Positions 37,763 to 46,358 of a stretch of 64,000 nt of DNA are shown piece after piece (the stretch's first letter is position 1; the number at the start of each line of letters is the position of its first letter). The stretch is from Arthrobacter sp. TPD3018 (GTDB lineage: Bacteria; Pseudomonadota; Alphaproteobacteria; Sphingomonadales; Sphingomonadaceae): contig QDFQ01000003.1 of NCBI GenBank assembly GCA_003075315.1, forward strand, positions 248,001 through 312,000. Direction: 5' to 3'. The translations under genes and the position numbers were made by a program. The notes beneath the pieces were generated by a model. The model was given only the letters and a program-made list of their open reading frames with translations, did no database searches and was not told where the DNA came from.

Positions 37763-38548
37763 ATGATCCTTCAGGGCAAGACCGCGGTCATCACCGGTTC
37801 CACCTCCGGCATCGGCCTCGCCTATGCGAAGGCGCTGGCGGCGGAGGGGGCGAGCCTCGTCATCAATGGCTTCGGCGACACGGATGCCATCGAGGCGATC
37901 CGCGCCGAGCTGGCGGCGACCAGCGGGGCCACGGCGCTGTACGACGCGGCCGACATGACCAAGCCCGACCAGATCGCGGCGCTGATCGACCGCGCGGTCG
38001 CCGAGACGGGGCGGATCGACATTGCGATCAACAATGCCGGCATCCAGCACGTGTCGCCGATCGAAGACTTTCCCGACGACAAGATGGAAGCGATCGTCCG
38101 CATCAACCTATTGTCGGCCTGGTATGTCGCCAAGGCGGCGGTGCCGCACATGAAGCGGCAGGGCTGGGGGCGGATCATCACCACCGCCTCCGCGCACAGC
38201 CTGGTCGCGAGCCCTAACAAGTCGGCCTATGTGATGGCGAAGCACGGGATCGCCGGCCTCACCAAGACGCTGGCTCTGGAAACCGCGACGCATGGCATCA
38301 CGGTCAATTGCATCTCGCCGGGCTATGTCTGGACGCCGCTGGTCGAGGCACAGATCCCCGACACGATGAAGGCGCGCGGGCTGACGCGCGAGCAGGTGAT
38401 GAACGACGTGCTGCTCGCCGCGCAGCCCACCAAGGAGTTCGTGACGCCCGAACAGGTCGCGGCGCTCGCGCTGTTCCTGTGTCGCGACGAGGCGAAGGCG
38501 ATCACCGGCGCCAACCTGTCGGTCGACGGCGGCTGGACGGCCGCATGA
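37763..38548 (+). CDS. bdhA: 3-hydroxybutyrate dehydrogenase
   Basis: The 261-residue short-chain dehydrogenase starts at ATG 37763 (CAGGAGAG upstream). TGSTSGIGLAYAKALAAEGA is the NAD loop and NNAGIQHVSPIEDFP the family-specific NNAGIQ motif. Ser and the YxxxK pair are in ASAHSLVASPNKSAYVMAKHGI. The segment ISPGYVWTPLVEAQIPD and the late QPTKEFVTPEQVA block are those of D-3-hydroxybutyrate dehydrogenase. It oxidises 3-hydroxybutyrate to acetoacetate in PHB or ketone-body use. It overlaps the next gene by four bases. Confidence 0.93.
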   Translation: MILQGKTAVITGSTSGIGLAYAKALAAEGASLVINGFGDTDAIEAIRAELAATSGATALYDAADMTKPDQIAALIDRAVAETGRIDIAINNAGIQHVSPIEDFPDDKMEAIVRINLLSAWYVAKAAVPHMKRQGWGRIITTASAHSLVASPNKSAYVMAKHGIAGLTKTLALETATHGITVNCISPGYVWTPLVEAQIPDTMKARGLTREQVMNDVLLAAQPTKEFVTPEQVAALALFLCRDEAKAITGANLSVDGGWTAA

Positions 38549-39195
38549 GGGGCGTGTGGCTAGGCACGGCGACGGCGCTGGTCGCAACGGTGCTGGCAGG
38601 CGCGGCGCTGGCGCATGTGCGCGACCCCGATACGGCCGCGGTCGACTGGCGCGCGGTGGCGACGGTGGAGGACCGGCAGCGCCTGCGCGAATGGCGCGAC
38701 GCCTGGGTGAAGGCGCTGGCGGAGGCGCGTGCCGATCCGGCGGGCGCGGCGGTGCTGTCGGCGGACCCGGCTCTGTTCAATCCCGATCAGGTGATCCGGG
38801 GCGAGATGCTGAAGCCCGGGGCCTATCGCTGCCGCACCTATCGGCTGGGGGGTAACGGCGCCGAGCGGCTCGCCGGCACCGCGCCGCCGCCGCGCGCGCT
38901 GCTGAGCGGCGCCTGGACGGCGTGCCGGGTCGAAGGGGAGGGCCCCAAGCGCCAGTTCGCCACCGACGGCGTGCAGCGGGCGAGCGGGGTTCTGTTCGAC
39001 AGCACCGATTCGCGGACGATCTTTCTCGGCACGCTGGCGCTGGGCGACGAGGCGCGGCCGATGCCGTACGGCCGCGACCTGCGGCGTGACATGGCGGGCT
39101 TCGTCGAGCGGATCGGCGATGCACGCTGGCGGCTGGTGCTGCCGTTCCCGGGGTTTCAATCGACGCTGGACGTGATGGAGATCGTGCCGGCGTAG
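38545..39195 (+). CDS. Secreted DUF4893-like protein
   Basis: The 216-residue product starts at ATG 38545 in the previous stop. It has a signal peptide (about 1 to 23, ending ALA). The mature part (VEDRQRLREWRDAWVKALAEAR, then LLxGAWTACRVEG...FLGTLALGDEARPMPYGRDLRRDMAGFVERIGDARWRLVLPFPGFQSTLDVMEIVP) resembles DUF4893 proteins common in this group. Function is unknown. Coupling to the dehydrogenase is probably positional rather than functional. Confidence 0.75.
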   Translation: MRGVWLGTATALVATVLAGAALAHVRDPDTAAVDWRAVATVEDRQRLREWRDAWVKALAEARADPAGAAVLSADPALFNPDQVIRGEMLKPGAYRCRTYRLGGNGAERLAGTAPPPRALLSGAWTACRVEGEGPKRQFATDGVQRASGVLFDSTDSRTIFLGTLALGDEARPMPYGRDLRRDMAGFVERIGDARWRLVLPFPGFQSTLDVMEIVPA

Positions 39196-39211
39196 GGGGG
39201 CTTTCCTCCGC

Positions 39212-39317
39212 GTCACCCCGGACTTGTTCCGGGGTCCTCTGGGCCGCGTGGGTGGGGCTGGAGCCTCTTGCCGTCCCCCTGGCCGCAGAGTGGACCCCGG
39301 AACGAGTCCGGGGTGAC
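39212..39317. repeat. Inverted-repeat element, family R1 copy c
   Basis: GTCACCCCGGACTTGTTCCG to CGAGTCCGGGGTGAC, with the inner GCAGAGTGGACC block; between two convergent genes. Confidence 0.9.
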
Positions 39318-39331
39318 GGGGTGGTTTGGGC

Positions 39332-39982
39332 TTATGGTACGGGCGTCGTTACGGTCGTCGTCGCAGCAGCCGTGGCCGCTGCCGGCATCGCCGCGACGGG
39401 CGTGGCCGCCAGCGGCGGCAGGGTCGCGAGATAGGCCTTGCCGTGCATCTTCACCACCGTGACCCGCCCGGCATTCGCCTCGGCGATCGACTGGAGGTAG
39501 GACCGGGGCTTCTTCATCAGCTTCGGGCGGTCGAGGTCGGTCAGGCCGGCGATGCGGGCGGCTTCCTTGACGAAGTGAACGCAGTTGCGCTGGTTGAGAT
39601 TGTAATGCGCGTCGCCGGTCTTTTCGTCCCACGCCGCGACCAGCCCGAGCACGGCGTTATATTGCGCATCGATGAGGACGACCGAGAACTGCGCGTCGCT
39701 GCCGGCGATGTAGAAGGGCTTCGAAATGTCGAGCCGCCCCGCCACCGTGCCCATCAGCAATTTGGGCGACACCGATTTGGCGGTGAAGCCGTAATTGGCG
39801 TCGACCGGCGTACCGCCCGCATCCGGCACCCCGCGCAGCGTGAAGAAGGCGTGCGGGAAGCTGTTGCCGAGCTCATGGCTCCAGAAGGTGATCGTCACCG
39901 CCGCCCAGGCGGGCGCCGCGCCGAACAGCGAGGACAGCAACAGCGCGGTGGCGAGCAGCGGGCGGAGGAGGGAGCGAACCAT
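39332..39982 (-). CDS. Secreted protein with permuted papain-like (NCxHF) motif
   Basis: The start at ATG 39982 (MVRSLLRPLL) is preferred over an upstream in-frame codon because it opens directly into the signal peptide (cleavage near 28). The 216-residue product has His at 44 (NSFPHAFFTLRG), then QRNCVHFVKEAARIAG with Cys 134. His before Cys and the NCxHF motif match the circularly permuted NlpC/P60 or LRAT-like papain fold. The C-terminal 40 residues are Ala/Thr/Pro-rich. It probably acts in the periplasm on an amide or acyl bond; the substrate is unknown. Confidence 0.7.
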   Translation of the reverse strand: MVRSLLRPLLATALLLSSLFGAAPAWAAVTITFWSHELGNSFPHAFFTLRGVPDAGGTPVDANYGFTAKSVSPKLLMGTVAGRLDISKPFYIAGSDAQFSVVLIDAQYNAVLGLVAAWDEKTGDAHYNLNQRNCVHFVKEAARIAGLTDLDRPKLMKKPRSYLQSIAEANAGRVTVVKMHGKAYLATLPPLAATPVAAMPAAATAAATTTVTTPVP

Positions 39983-40057
39983 GCGCCGATGATACAGGCG
40001 GCGGCGGGGCTTGAGCAACGGGGATCACACTGAGGCGGCGTGGTATTTTCGCGCCCC

Positions 40058-41014
40058 TCAGGCCTGGACGGGATGGGCGAGCGTCGCGGCATTCTCCCGC
40101 TTTTCCGGGCGGATGTAGATCGAGCTGAGCCGCGGGACCGCGGCGCGCAATTCGTCCTCCAGCTCCTCGATCAGCGTCTCGGCCGCGCCCATGGTGATGG
40201 CGTCGTCGAAGTCGACGCTGGCGGCGACGAAGATCGCATCGGGCGCGGTGTGGATGGTGCGGACGTGGTTGACGGCGGTGACGGCGGGATGGCGCGCGAT
40301 GATGTCGCGCACGGTCTCCACCACCTGCGGGTCAGCGCGCTCGCCGATCAGCAGGCCTTTGGCTTCGCGGGCGAGCAGCACGGCGACGAGGCCAAGGATC
40401 AGGCCGATCAGGATCGAGGCGACGCCGTCGATGCGCGGGTCGCTGAAATAATGGCTCGCCCAGACGCCGACGCCGGCGATGACGAGGCCGGCAAGCGCGG
40501 CCGAATCCTCGAACAACACGATAAAGCCCGCCGGGTCCTTGCTCTGGCGGATCGCGCGCCACCAGCCGGCCTTGCCCTTCGCCTTCGAAAATTCGCGCAT
40601 CGCGATGAACCAGGACGCGCCCTCCATCGCCATCGCGATGCCGAGCACGATGTAATTGACCAGCGGGTCGAGCAATGGTTCGGGCGTGATGATGTGGCGA
40701 TAGCCTTCGTAGACCGACACGCCCGCGCCGACCGCGAAGATCAGGATTGCGACGACGAACGCCCAGAAATACAGCTCGCGCCCATAGCCGAAGGGGTGGA
40801 CGGCGTCGGGCGCGCGCTTGGCGCGATGCTGGCCGTAGAGCAGCAACACCTGGTTGCCGCTATCGACGCAGCTGTGGACGCCCTCGGTCAGCATCGACGA
40901 CGAGCCGGTGATGCCTGCGGCGACGAACTTGGCGACACCGATCCCGAGATTGGCGGCGAGCGCCCCGTATAGCACGATATTCTCTCGGATCCGCGCGGTC
41001 AGCCCGTCTGCCAT
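40058..41014 (-). CDS. Cation diffusion facilitator family transporter
   Basis: The 318-residue protein starts at ATG 41014 (MADGLTARIRENIVLYGALAANLG). It has six membrane helices, with the metal-site pattern SSSMLTEGVHSCVDSGNQVLLLYG in TM2 (here E and D in place of the common HxxxD) and EDSAALAGLVIAGVGV in TM5. A cytoplasmic domain follows (about 210 to 300: HPAVTAVNHVRTIHTAPDAIFVAASVDFDD). Together these mark the CDF family exporting divalent metals by proton exchange. The HPFGYGRELYFWAF motif is that of the ZT-type/DUF group near ZNT9-like members. The metal cannot be assigned. Confidence 0.9.
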   Translation of the reverse strand: MADGLTARIRENIVLYGALAANLGIGVAKFVAAGITGSSSMLTEGVHSCVDSGNQVLLLYGQHRAKRAPDAVHPFGYGRELYFWAFVVAILIFAVGAGVSVYEGYRHIITPEPLLDPLVNYIVLGIAMAMEGASWFIAMREFSKAKGKAGWWRAIRQSKDPAGFIVLFEDSAALAGLVIAGVGVWASHYFSDPRIDGVASILIGLILGLVAVLLAREAKGLLIGERADPQVVETVRDIIARHPAVTAVNHVRTIHTAPDAIFVAASVDFDDAITMGAAETLIEELEDELRAAVPRLSSIYIRPEKRENAATLAHPVQA

Positions 41015-41422
41015 TGTCGCTCCCTGATGTGCCGACGAGGCGGCGTCGTGACGAGACGCATGAGCCGGGGAATCGGCTCCCGTCGCTCTGGTGTAACGGG
41101 CGTGTAAACGCACGTTTCAATCTGGCGCTGGCGGCGGGGGCTCAGCGTGGATGACCGCGCCGACTGGGCCTGGGGCCATATCGCCTGACCCCGGAACGGG
41201 AATGGCCGCCGGCATACGAGATGCCGGCGGCCACCTTTCCTCCCCAGGAAACTTTCGAGAATTCCGTTAGCTAGGTGGGAGCGGGTGCGGCGAGAGGGAC
41301 CGGATGCCCAGCGGGGTCATGGTGTCCACCACATGGACAAGCGGGCGCGTCATGCTGTAACAAAATGACAAGTGTCGTGGGGTAAATGCCCTGGTGGCGC
41401 GGGTATGGCGTGGGGAGTGGGC
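41015..41422. other. Divergent intergenic region with strong hairpin
   Basis: About 400 bp. It holds a 13-bp perfect hairpin (41203 to 41233, arms TGGCCGCCGGCAT/ATGCCGGCGGCCA), preceded by a possible 13-codon frame (GTG at 41147 to TGA 41186-41188, VDDRADWAWGHIA) with a GGGGG site. A small GACA-AG-TGTC repeat (41367 to 41376) lies before the scfR-like start. Otherwise I see nothing. Confidence 0.5.
41203..41233. terminator. Strong hairpin upstream of the scfR-like gene
   Basis: 13-bp perfect stem, five-base loop, no proper T-run. It might be a terminator or attenuator for a short forward transcript. Confidence 0.45.
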
Positions 41423-42808
41423 GTGGCCGAGCGTAAATTGTTTGCGGGGCATGCGGTGCGGCGGCTCCGGCGGCAGGCGGCGCTGACGCAGGCGGCGATG
41501 GCCGAGGTGCTGGGTATTTCGCCAAGCTATCTCAATCTCGTCGAGCGCAACCAGCGGCCGCTGTCGGCGGCGCTGCTCGTCCGCCTGGCCGAATCGTATG
41601 ACTTCGATCCGCGTGCGCTGACCGCGGGCGAGCCAGGCGGGGGCGAAGCGGCGATGCGGCGGCGGCTGGCCGATCCGCTGTTCGCGGACCTGGAGATCGA
41701 TCGCAACGAGATCGCCGAATGGCTCGCCGGGGCGCCGGGCGGGGCGGAGGCGTTCGCGCGGGCGTACGATCGGCTGGGCGCCGGGGCGGCGAGTGACGGC
41801 GATGCGGCCGACCCGGTCGCGGAAGTGCGGCGCGAGATCGAGCGGTGGCGTGGGCATTTCGCGGACCTCGACAGTCTGGCCGAGGCGCTGGCGGACGAAT
41901 TGCGACTGGGCGCGGGCGATCTGTACGGCGCGATCGCCGAGCGGCTGCGCGTCAAGCACCAGCTGACGATCCGCATCCTGCCGGTCGACGTCATGCCCGA
42001 TCTGCTCCGCCGACTCGACCTGCACGCCCGGCAGTTGCAGCTGAGCGAGGTGCTCGATTCGGCGTCGCGTACCTTTGCCGCGGCGTATCAGCTGGCGCAG
42101 ATCGAGGCGCGGGCGGAGATCGATGCGCTTGCCAAGGGGGCGGGATTTGCCGACCGCTCGGCGGAGCGCTTGTTCCGGCGGCACCTTGCCAGCTATTTCG
42201 CGGCGGCGGTGATGATGCCCTATGCCCGGTTCCTGCGGGCTTGCGAGAGCACGGGCTATGACCTCGAACTGTTGCAGCGGCGATTCGGGGCGGGGTTCGA
42301 GCAGGTGGCGCACCGGCTGACGACGCTGCACCGCGTCGGGGCGCGGGGCTTGCCGTTCTTTCTGATCCGTATCGACCGTGCGGGGCAGTGTTCGAAGCGC
42401 TTTTCCGGGGCGAGCGGGTCGCCCTTGGCGGAGGCGGAGGGGCGCTGCCCGTTGTGGCGCTTGCATCAGGCGTTCGACCGGCCGGGCAGCCTCGCGGTGC
42501 AGCTGGTCGAGCTGGAGGACCGGGCGCGGTGGCTGACGATTGCGCGGACGGTGACGCCGCAGCGGCGGCGCTATGGCGGGGTACTGGCGGAGTTCGCGGT
42601 CGGGATCGGCGTGGCGGCGGAGCTGGGCGGGGCACTGGCGGTGGCGCGGGGCATCGACCTGAAGGGCGACGCGACGCCGATCGGCCTGGGGTGCCGGGCG
42701 TGCCAGCGCACCGATTGCCCGCAGCGGTCGGCACCGCCGGCGGGACGGGCGCTGCTGATCAACGAGCGGGATCGGGGGGTGTCGGGCTTCACCTTCACGG
42801 GAGACTGA
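41423..42808 (+). CDS. XRE-family regulator of the ScfR/RamB type
   Basis: The 461-residue protein has an N-terminal helix-turn-helix (about 10 to 60: AVRRLRRQAALTQAAMAEVLGISPSYLNLVERNQRPLS). A central ImmA/IrrE-like part follows (about 140 to 270: DLHARQLQLSEVLDSASRTFAAAYQLAQIEA, ERLFRRHLASYFAAAVMMPYARFL). The C-terminal DUF2083-like domain has several Cys (CRACQRTDCPQR). I choose GTG 41423 (GGGGAG five bases upstream, MAERKLFAGHAVRRLR); ATG 41405 in the same frame is possible. Relatives control acetate, propionate and glyoxylate genes, including aceA, and may sense acyl-CoA. aceA is the next gene, its likely target. Confidence 0.87.
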   Translation: MAERKLFAGHAVRRLRRQAALTQAAMAEVLGISPSYLNLVERNQRPLSAALLVRLAESYDFDPRALTAGEPGGGEAAMRRRLADPLFADLEIDRNEIAEWLAGAPGGAEAFARAYDRLGAGAASDGDAADPVAEVRREIERWRGHFADLDSLAEALADELRLGAGDLYGAIAERLRVKHQLTIRILPVDVMPDLLRRLDLHARQLQLSEVLDSASRTFAAAYQLAQIEARAEIDALAKGAGFADRSAERLFRRHLASYFAAAVMMPYARFLRACESTGYDLELLQRRFGAGFEQVAHRLTTLHRVGARGLPFFLIRIDRAGQCSKRFSGASGSPLAEAEGRCPLWRLHQAFDRPGSLAVQLVELEDRARWLTIARTVTPQRRRYGGVLAEFAVGIGVAAELGGALAVARGIDLKGDATPIGLGCRACQRTDCPQRSAPPAGRALLINERDRGVSGFTFTGD

Positions 42809-42840
42809 CTGAAAACAATCATACAATGTGACAGCCGTTA

Positions 42841-42912
42841 ACGCCAATGGCGTGACGTTTGTACGCGATTTGCGGCGCATTTCGCTCCGAATGCCGTGTC
42901 AATGTACGTACA
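42841..42912 (+). promoter_or_regulatory. Candidate operators upstream of aceA
   Basis: Two palindromes lie in the scfR-aceA gap: ACGCC-AAT-GGCGT (about 42841 to 42853) and TGTACGTACA (42903 to 42912). The second is about 35 bp before the aceA start. Confidence 0.4.
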
Positions 42913-42946
42913 CATCCTCGCATACAGACAGCGAGGGATATGCGAC

Positions 42947-44539
42947 ATGACCTACCAGCAGCAGATCGGCACCGCCCGCCAAACCATCGGCGGCCACGCC
43001 ACCTGGGGCGGGATCGATGCCGAATCGGTCGCGCGCATGCGGTTGCAGAACCGCTTCCAGACCGGGCTCGACATCGCGCGCTATACCGCGGCGATCATGC
43101 GGCGGGACATGGCGGCCTATGATGCCGACCCCGCGGCCTACACCCAGTCGCTCGGCTGCTGGCACGGCTTCATCGGGCAGCAGAAGATCATCAGCATCAA
43201 GAAGCATTTCGGCACCACCGACCGCCGCTATCTGTATCTGTCGGGCTGGATGGTCGCGGCGCTGCGCAGCGAGTTCGGCCCGCTGCCCGACCAATCGATG
43301 CACGAGAAGACCAGCGTGCCCGCGCTGATCGAGGAGCTGTACACCTTCCTGCGCCAGGCGGATGCGCGCGAGCTGAGCCTGCTGTTCCGCGACCTCGACA
43401 AGGCGCGCGAGAGCGGCAACGAGGTGGAGGCGCAGCGGCTGACGCAGGCGATCGACGGCCACCAGACGCACGTCGTGCCGATCATCGCCGATATCGATGC
43501 GGGCTTCGGCAATGCCGAGGCGACGTATCTGCTCGCCAAGAAGATGATCGAGGCGGGCGCCTGCGCGCTGCAGATCGAGAACCAGGTCAGCGACGAAAAG
43601 CAGTGCGGCCACCAGGACGGCAAGGTCACCGTGCCGCATGAGGACTTCCTGGCGAAGGTGCGCGCCTGCCGCTACGCCTTCCTGGAGCTGGGCGTCGACG
43701 ACGGCATCATCGTGACGCGCACCGACTCGCTGGGCGCGGGCCTGACCAAGCAGATCGCGTTCAGCAAGGAACCGGGCGACATCGGCGACCAGTATAACGC
43801 CTTCCTCGACTGCGAGGAGATCGACGTCGGTCAGGTCGGCAACGGCGACGTCGTCATCACCCGCGAAGGCAAGCTGCTGCGGCCCAAGCGCCTGCCGTCG
43901 AACCTGTTCCAGTTCCGCGAGGGCACGGGGGCCGACCGCTGCGTGCTCGACTGCATCACGTCGCTCCAGAACGGCGCCGACCTGCTGTGGATCGAGACGG
44001 AGAAGCCGCACATCGAACAGATCGCCTCGATGGTCGACCGCATCCGCGAGGTCGTGCCGAACGCCAAGCTGGTCTATAACAACAGCCCCAGCTTCAACTG
44101 GACGCTCAATTTCCGCCAGCAGGTGTTCGATGCCTGGGCGCAAGCGGGCAAGGACGTGTCGGCGTACGACCGCGCGCGGCTGATGAGCGTCGATTATGAC
44201 GGCACGCCGCTGGCGGACGAGGCCGACGAGCGTATCCGCACCTTCCAGAAGGATGCGGCGGCGCGGGCGGGCATCTTCCACCACCTGATCACGCTGCCGA
44301 CCTATCACACCGCGGCGCTGAGCACCGACAACCTCGCCAAGGCCTATTTCGGCGACGAGGGCATGCTGGGCTACGTCAAGGGCGTGCAGCGCCGCGAAAT
44401 CCGCGAAGGCATCGCCTGCGTGAAGCACCAGAACATGTCGGGCAGCGACATCGGCGACGACCATAAGGAATATTTCGCCGGCGAGGCCGCGCTGAAGGCG
44501 GGCGGCGTCCACAACACGATGAACCAGTTCGCGGCGTAA
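42947..44539 (+). CDS. aceA: Isocitrate lyase, large (about 530-residue) form
   Basis: The 530-residue enzyme starts at ATG 42947 (GAGGGA upstream; the longer frame is open but unlike the family). It splits isocitrate to glyoxylate and succinate in the glyoxylate bypass. ADIDAGFGNAEATYLLAKKMIEAGA is the metal-binding segment, and SDEKQCGHQDGKVTVP the active loop with the catalytic Cys (KQCGHQ instead of KKCGHM as in the 430-residue enteric enzyme), typical of the Pseudomonas-like large class. LVYNNSPSFNW is intact. It is flanked by its likely regulator and a strong terminator. Malate synthase is not in the window. Confidence 0.96.
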   Translation: MTYQQQIGTARQTIGGHATWGGIDAESVARMRLQNRFQTGLDIARYTAAIMRRDMAAYDADPAAYTQSLGCWHGFIGQQKIISIKKHFGTTDRRYLYLSGWMVAALRSEFGPLPDQSMHEKTSVPALIEELYTFLRQADARELSLLFRDLDKARESGNEVEAQRLTQAIDGHQTHVVPIIADIDAGFGNAEATYLLAKKMIEAGACALQIENQVSDEKQCGHQDGKVTVPHEDFLAKVRACRYAFLELGVDDGIIVTRTDSLGAGLTKQIAFSKEPGDIGDQYNAFLDCEEIDVGQVGNGDVVITREGKLLRPKRLPSNLFQFREGTGADRCVLDCITSLQNGADLLWIETEKPHIEQIASMVDRIREVVPNAKLVYNNSPSFNWTLNFRQQVFDAWAQAGKDVSAYDRARLMSVDYDGTPLADEADERIRTFQKDAAARAGIFHHLITLPTYHTAALSTDNLAKAYFGDEGMLGYVKGVQRREIREGIACVKHQNMSGSDIGDDHKEYFAGEAALKAGGVHNTMNQFAA

Positions 44540-44545
44540 CCCCCG

Positions 44546-44575
44546 CGGCCCCCGTGCCCGACGGTGCGGGGGCCG
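44546..44575 (+). terminator. Terminator after aceA
   Basis: CGGCCCCCGTGCC pairs with GGTGCGGGGGCCG (two G-U), four-base loop, then TTTT. Confidence 0.85.
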
Positions 44576-44584
44576 TTTTCGTCC

Positions 44585-44646
44585 GCGGAAGTGGACGAAG
44601 TGGACGGTACGTAACGTCCCGAAAGCCTTCCCCGGCGATGGTGCCG
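44585..44646. repeat. GCGGAAGTGGACGAAGTGGACG element, copy b (R6)
   Basis: First 22 bases identical to copy a (25194), then CGTCC, CCCCGGC and GGTGCCG in the same order. Confidence 0.75.
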
Positions 44647-44850
44647 GATGGCGCCTCGATCACCGCCCGACCAGGCTATCCGGCGGGCGGTTTCGTTTAT
44701 GCGATCCCCACGGGTGGGGAGAGAAAGAGCGGTGCGCCGGGTCGGTGCGGCAGTGAGTGTTTCACATTTGTTCCGTGTAGGAAAGGGGCTCGTCGATACG
44801 GCCGGCTCGTCCGCTGATTGCGGGTTAAGGAAAGCCTCTTCCCATTCCCG

Positions 44851-45975
44851 TTATCGGCCGAAATCAATCATCATGTCATCGAGCGGCATTTGGTTCGTCC
44901 GAGAACTAAGGGCGCCGGTTTTGGGATCGATGACGCTATAATGATCGATGACGTAGGGCAGTCCTTCACCCGTCATGGTCTTGATCGCGTCCGTGACCTC
45001 CAGATGGACATGCGGTTCGCGCGCATCACCTGACGAACCAATGGCGCCGATCACCTGCCCTTTTCGAACATGGTCGCCGACCCGGACCCGGATGCTCCCG
45101 GTCTTCATGTGGCAATAATGGGCATATTGGCCGTCACCCAGATCAAGAACGACCAGATTGCCGCCGATATTGTCGATCGTCACCGGCTCCGCGGGGTGGA
45201 AGTCGACGCCATGTCCGGCGGGGTTGTCGGGATGACCGTCCTCAACACTGACGACCTCGGCATCCCCGATAGCGAGCAGCGGTTGGCCATATGCGAAATA
45301 GGACGCGGCCGCCTTGGCGTCGCCGCGATAGGACTTCCCGTCCTTCATGATCTTCCAGTCGATCGCGAGGCGCCGCGAGTCCGTCAGCGCGCCATCGTTA
45401 ATAAAAAGTCCGCGCCGATGATGGTTGTCGGGATCATTGCTCGGGGCGTCCGCCGCGATCCAGTCACTTCCCGTTACCGGGCGACCGAGAATCTTCAGCG
45501 AACGGTGAACGGGTATCGCTGCCATCGTGATGCTGCCGCTGCCGAACGACAGACGATGAACGAGGCGACCAGGCAGGGGCTGCCCTTCGGGAATCCGGAC
45601 TTCAAGGAAAACCACCTGCGTCCCGCCAGCCGGGATCGGCGGGAGCGTCGCAGCATCGTCGTGGCCGACCGTGCGCGTAAGCGACGCAAGTGCGGTGGCG
45701 GGAAGGCTGGCCAGGCGCGCGCGCGCAGGCCTGTCGCCGTCCAGCACGTCGATTCCCAGCAACTGGATCGGCGAGTCGGAAAAGTTGGTCAGCAGCACCT
45801 CATAAAAGAGATGCTGAGTGCCCTCGGACGGGAATGGTGTCGGCGCGTAAAGTATCCTGGCGTGGACCGCTATCGGCCATGGCGTCTTCTTCATCGGGAT
45901 CGGCTGCGCATATCCCGATGAAGCATTGATCGCCGTAGTCGCGATGAGACAGGCGAGCCAGGACAAATGGCGCAA
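44851..45975 (-). CDS. M23-family metallopeptidase, secreted
   Basis: The 374-residue product has a signal peptide (about 1 to 23). An N-terminal domain with immunoglobulin-like character follows (VLLTNFSDSPIQLLGIDVLDG..., about 40 to 165). The C-terminal lysostaphin-type domain has HRRGLFINDG (first His/Asp pair), GNLVVLDLGDGQYAHYCHM and EPHVHLEV (HxH). VRVGDHVRKGQVIGAIGSSGDA is the usual M23 signature, so zinc-dependent peptidoglycan or peptide cleavage is expected. Codon use appears less GC-biased than in the neighbours, and flanks contain decayed repeats, which suggests acquisition by transfer. The linked N-terminal domain is unusual. Confidence 0.87.
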   Translation of the reverse strand: MRHLSWLACLIATTAINASSGYAQPIPMKKTPWPIAVHARILYAPTPFPSEGTQHLFYEVLLTNFSDSPIQLLGIDVLDGDRPARARLASLPATALASLTRTVGHDDAATLPPIPAGGTQVVFLEVRIPEGQPLPGRLVHRLSFGSGSITMAAIPVHRSLKILGRPVTGSDWIAADAPSNDPDNHHRRGLFINDGALTDSRRLAIDWKIMKDGKSYRGDAKAAASYFAYGQPLLAIGDAEVVSVEDGHPDNPAGHGVDFHPAEPVTIDNIGGNLVVLDLGDGQYAHYCHMKTGSIRVRVGDHVRKGQVIGAIGSSGDAREPHVHLEVTDAIKTMTGEGLPYVIDHYSVIDPKTGALSSRTNQMPLDDMMIDFGR

Positions 45976-46358
45976 AAGTGCCTCCTATCAGTGAGTTAGT
46001 GATATAATACACCGATGAGGGTTTTTGGTCAACGAAACGCCACGGCGTGCTGTATTGCGACCGTGCCGGGGGATCGCGGCGGTCCTAGCGTTTGACCTTG
46101 CTAACCGGAAACGTAGCCCCAGCGGAGGCTGGTGTAATGTGCAGCTTTTGTCCCGCGCCATCACCCGGGAAATCCTAGCCTGCGCCGGGATAACGCCTGA
46201 TTCGATTTAGATGGATCAGTCTCTACCAAGGACTGATGGGGAGACCGGTTGACGTTCGAACAATGAGTGGTGCTTGCGGGTCCCGGCTTGGCGTTGACGA
46301 CGGTAAATAGGTACCGGAGATCAACTTAAAATTGCCGCCGCATGCGGGGTCCGTTCGC
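45976..46358. other. AT-richer gene-free stretch with a decayed R2 element
   Basis: Upstream of the peptidase there is an A/T-rich promoter-like segment (GATATAATACACC around 46000). An R2 element lies at 46113 to 46194. The rest shows no gene; one short CAGTC...GACTG hairpin is near 46216. Confidence 0.55.
46113..46194. repeat. Family R2 copy f, decayed
   Basis: GTAGCCCCAGCGGAGGCTGG to GGGATAAC; both arms carry substitutions that break pairing. Confidence 0.7.

Larger units (their letters stand above)
44540..44850. other. Gene-free stretch after aceA
   Basis: It carries the aceA terminator and the second R6 element. Short frames here are not supported. Confidence 0.6.

Noticed and set aside
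44554..44941. Overlapping forward frames after aceA
   Set aside because: They run through the terminator and the R6 element into the peptidase gene, with no ribosome site or domain.
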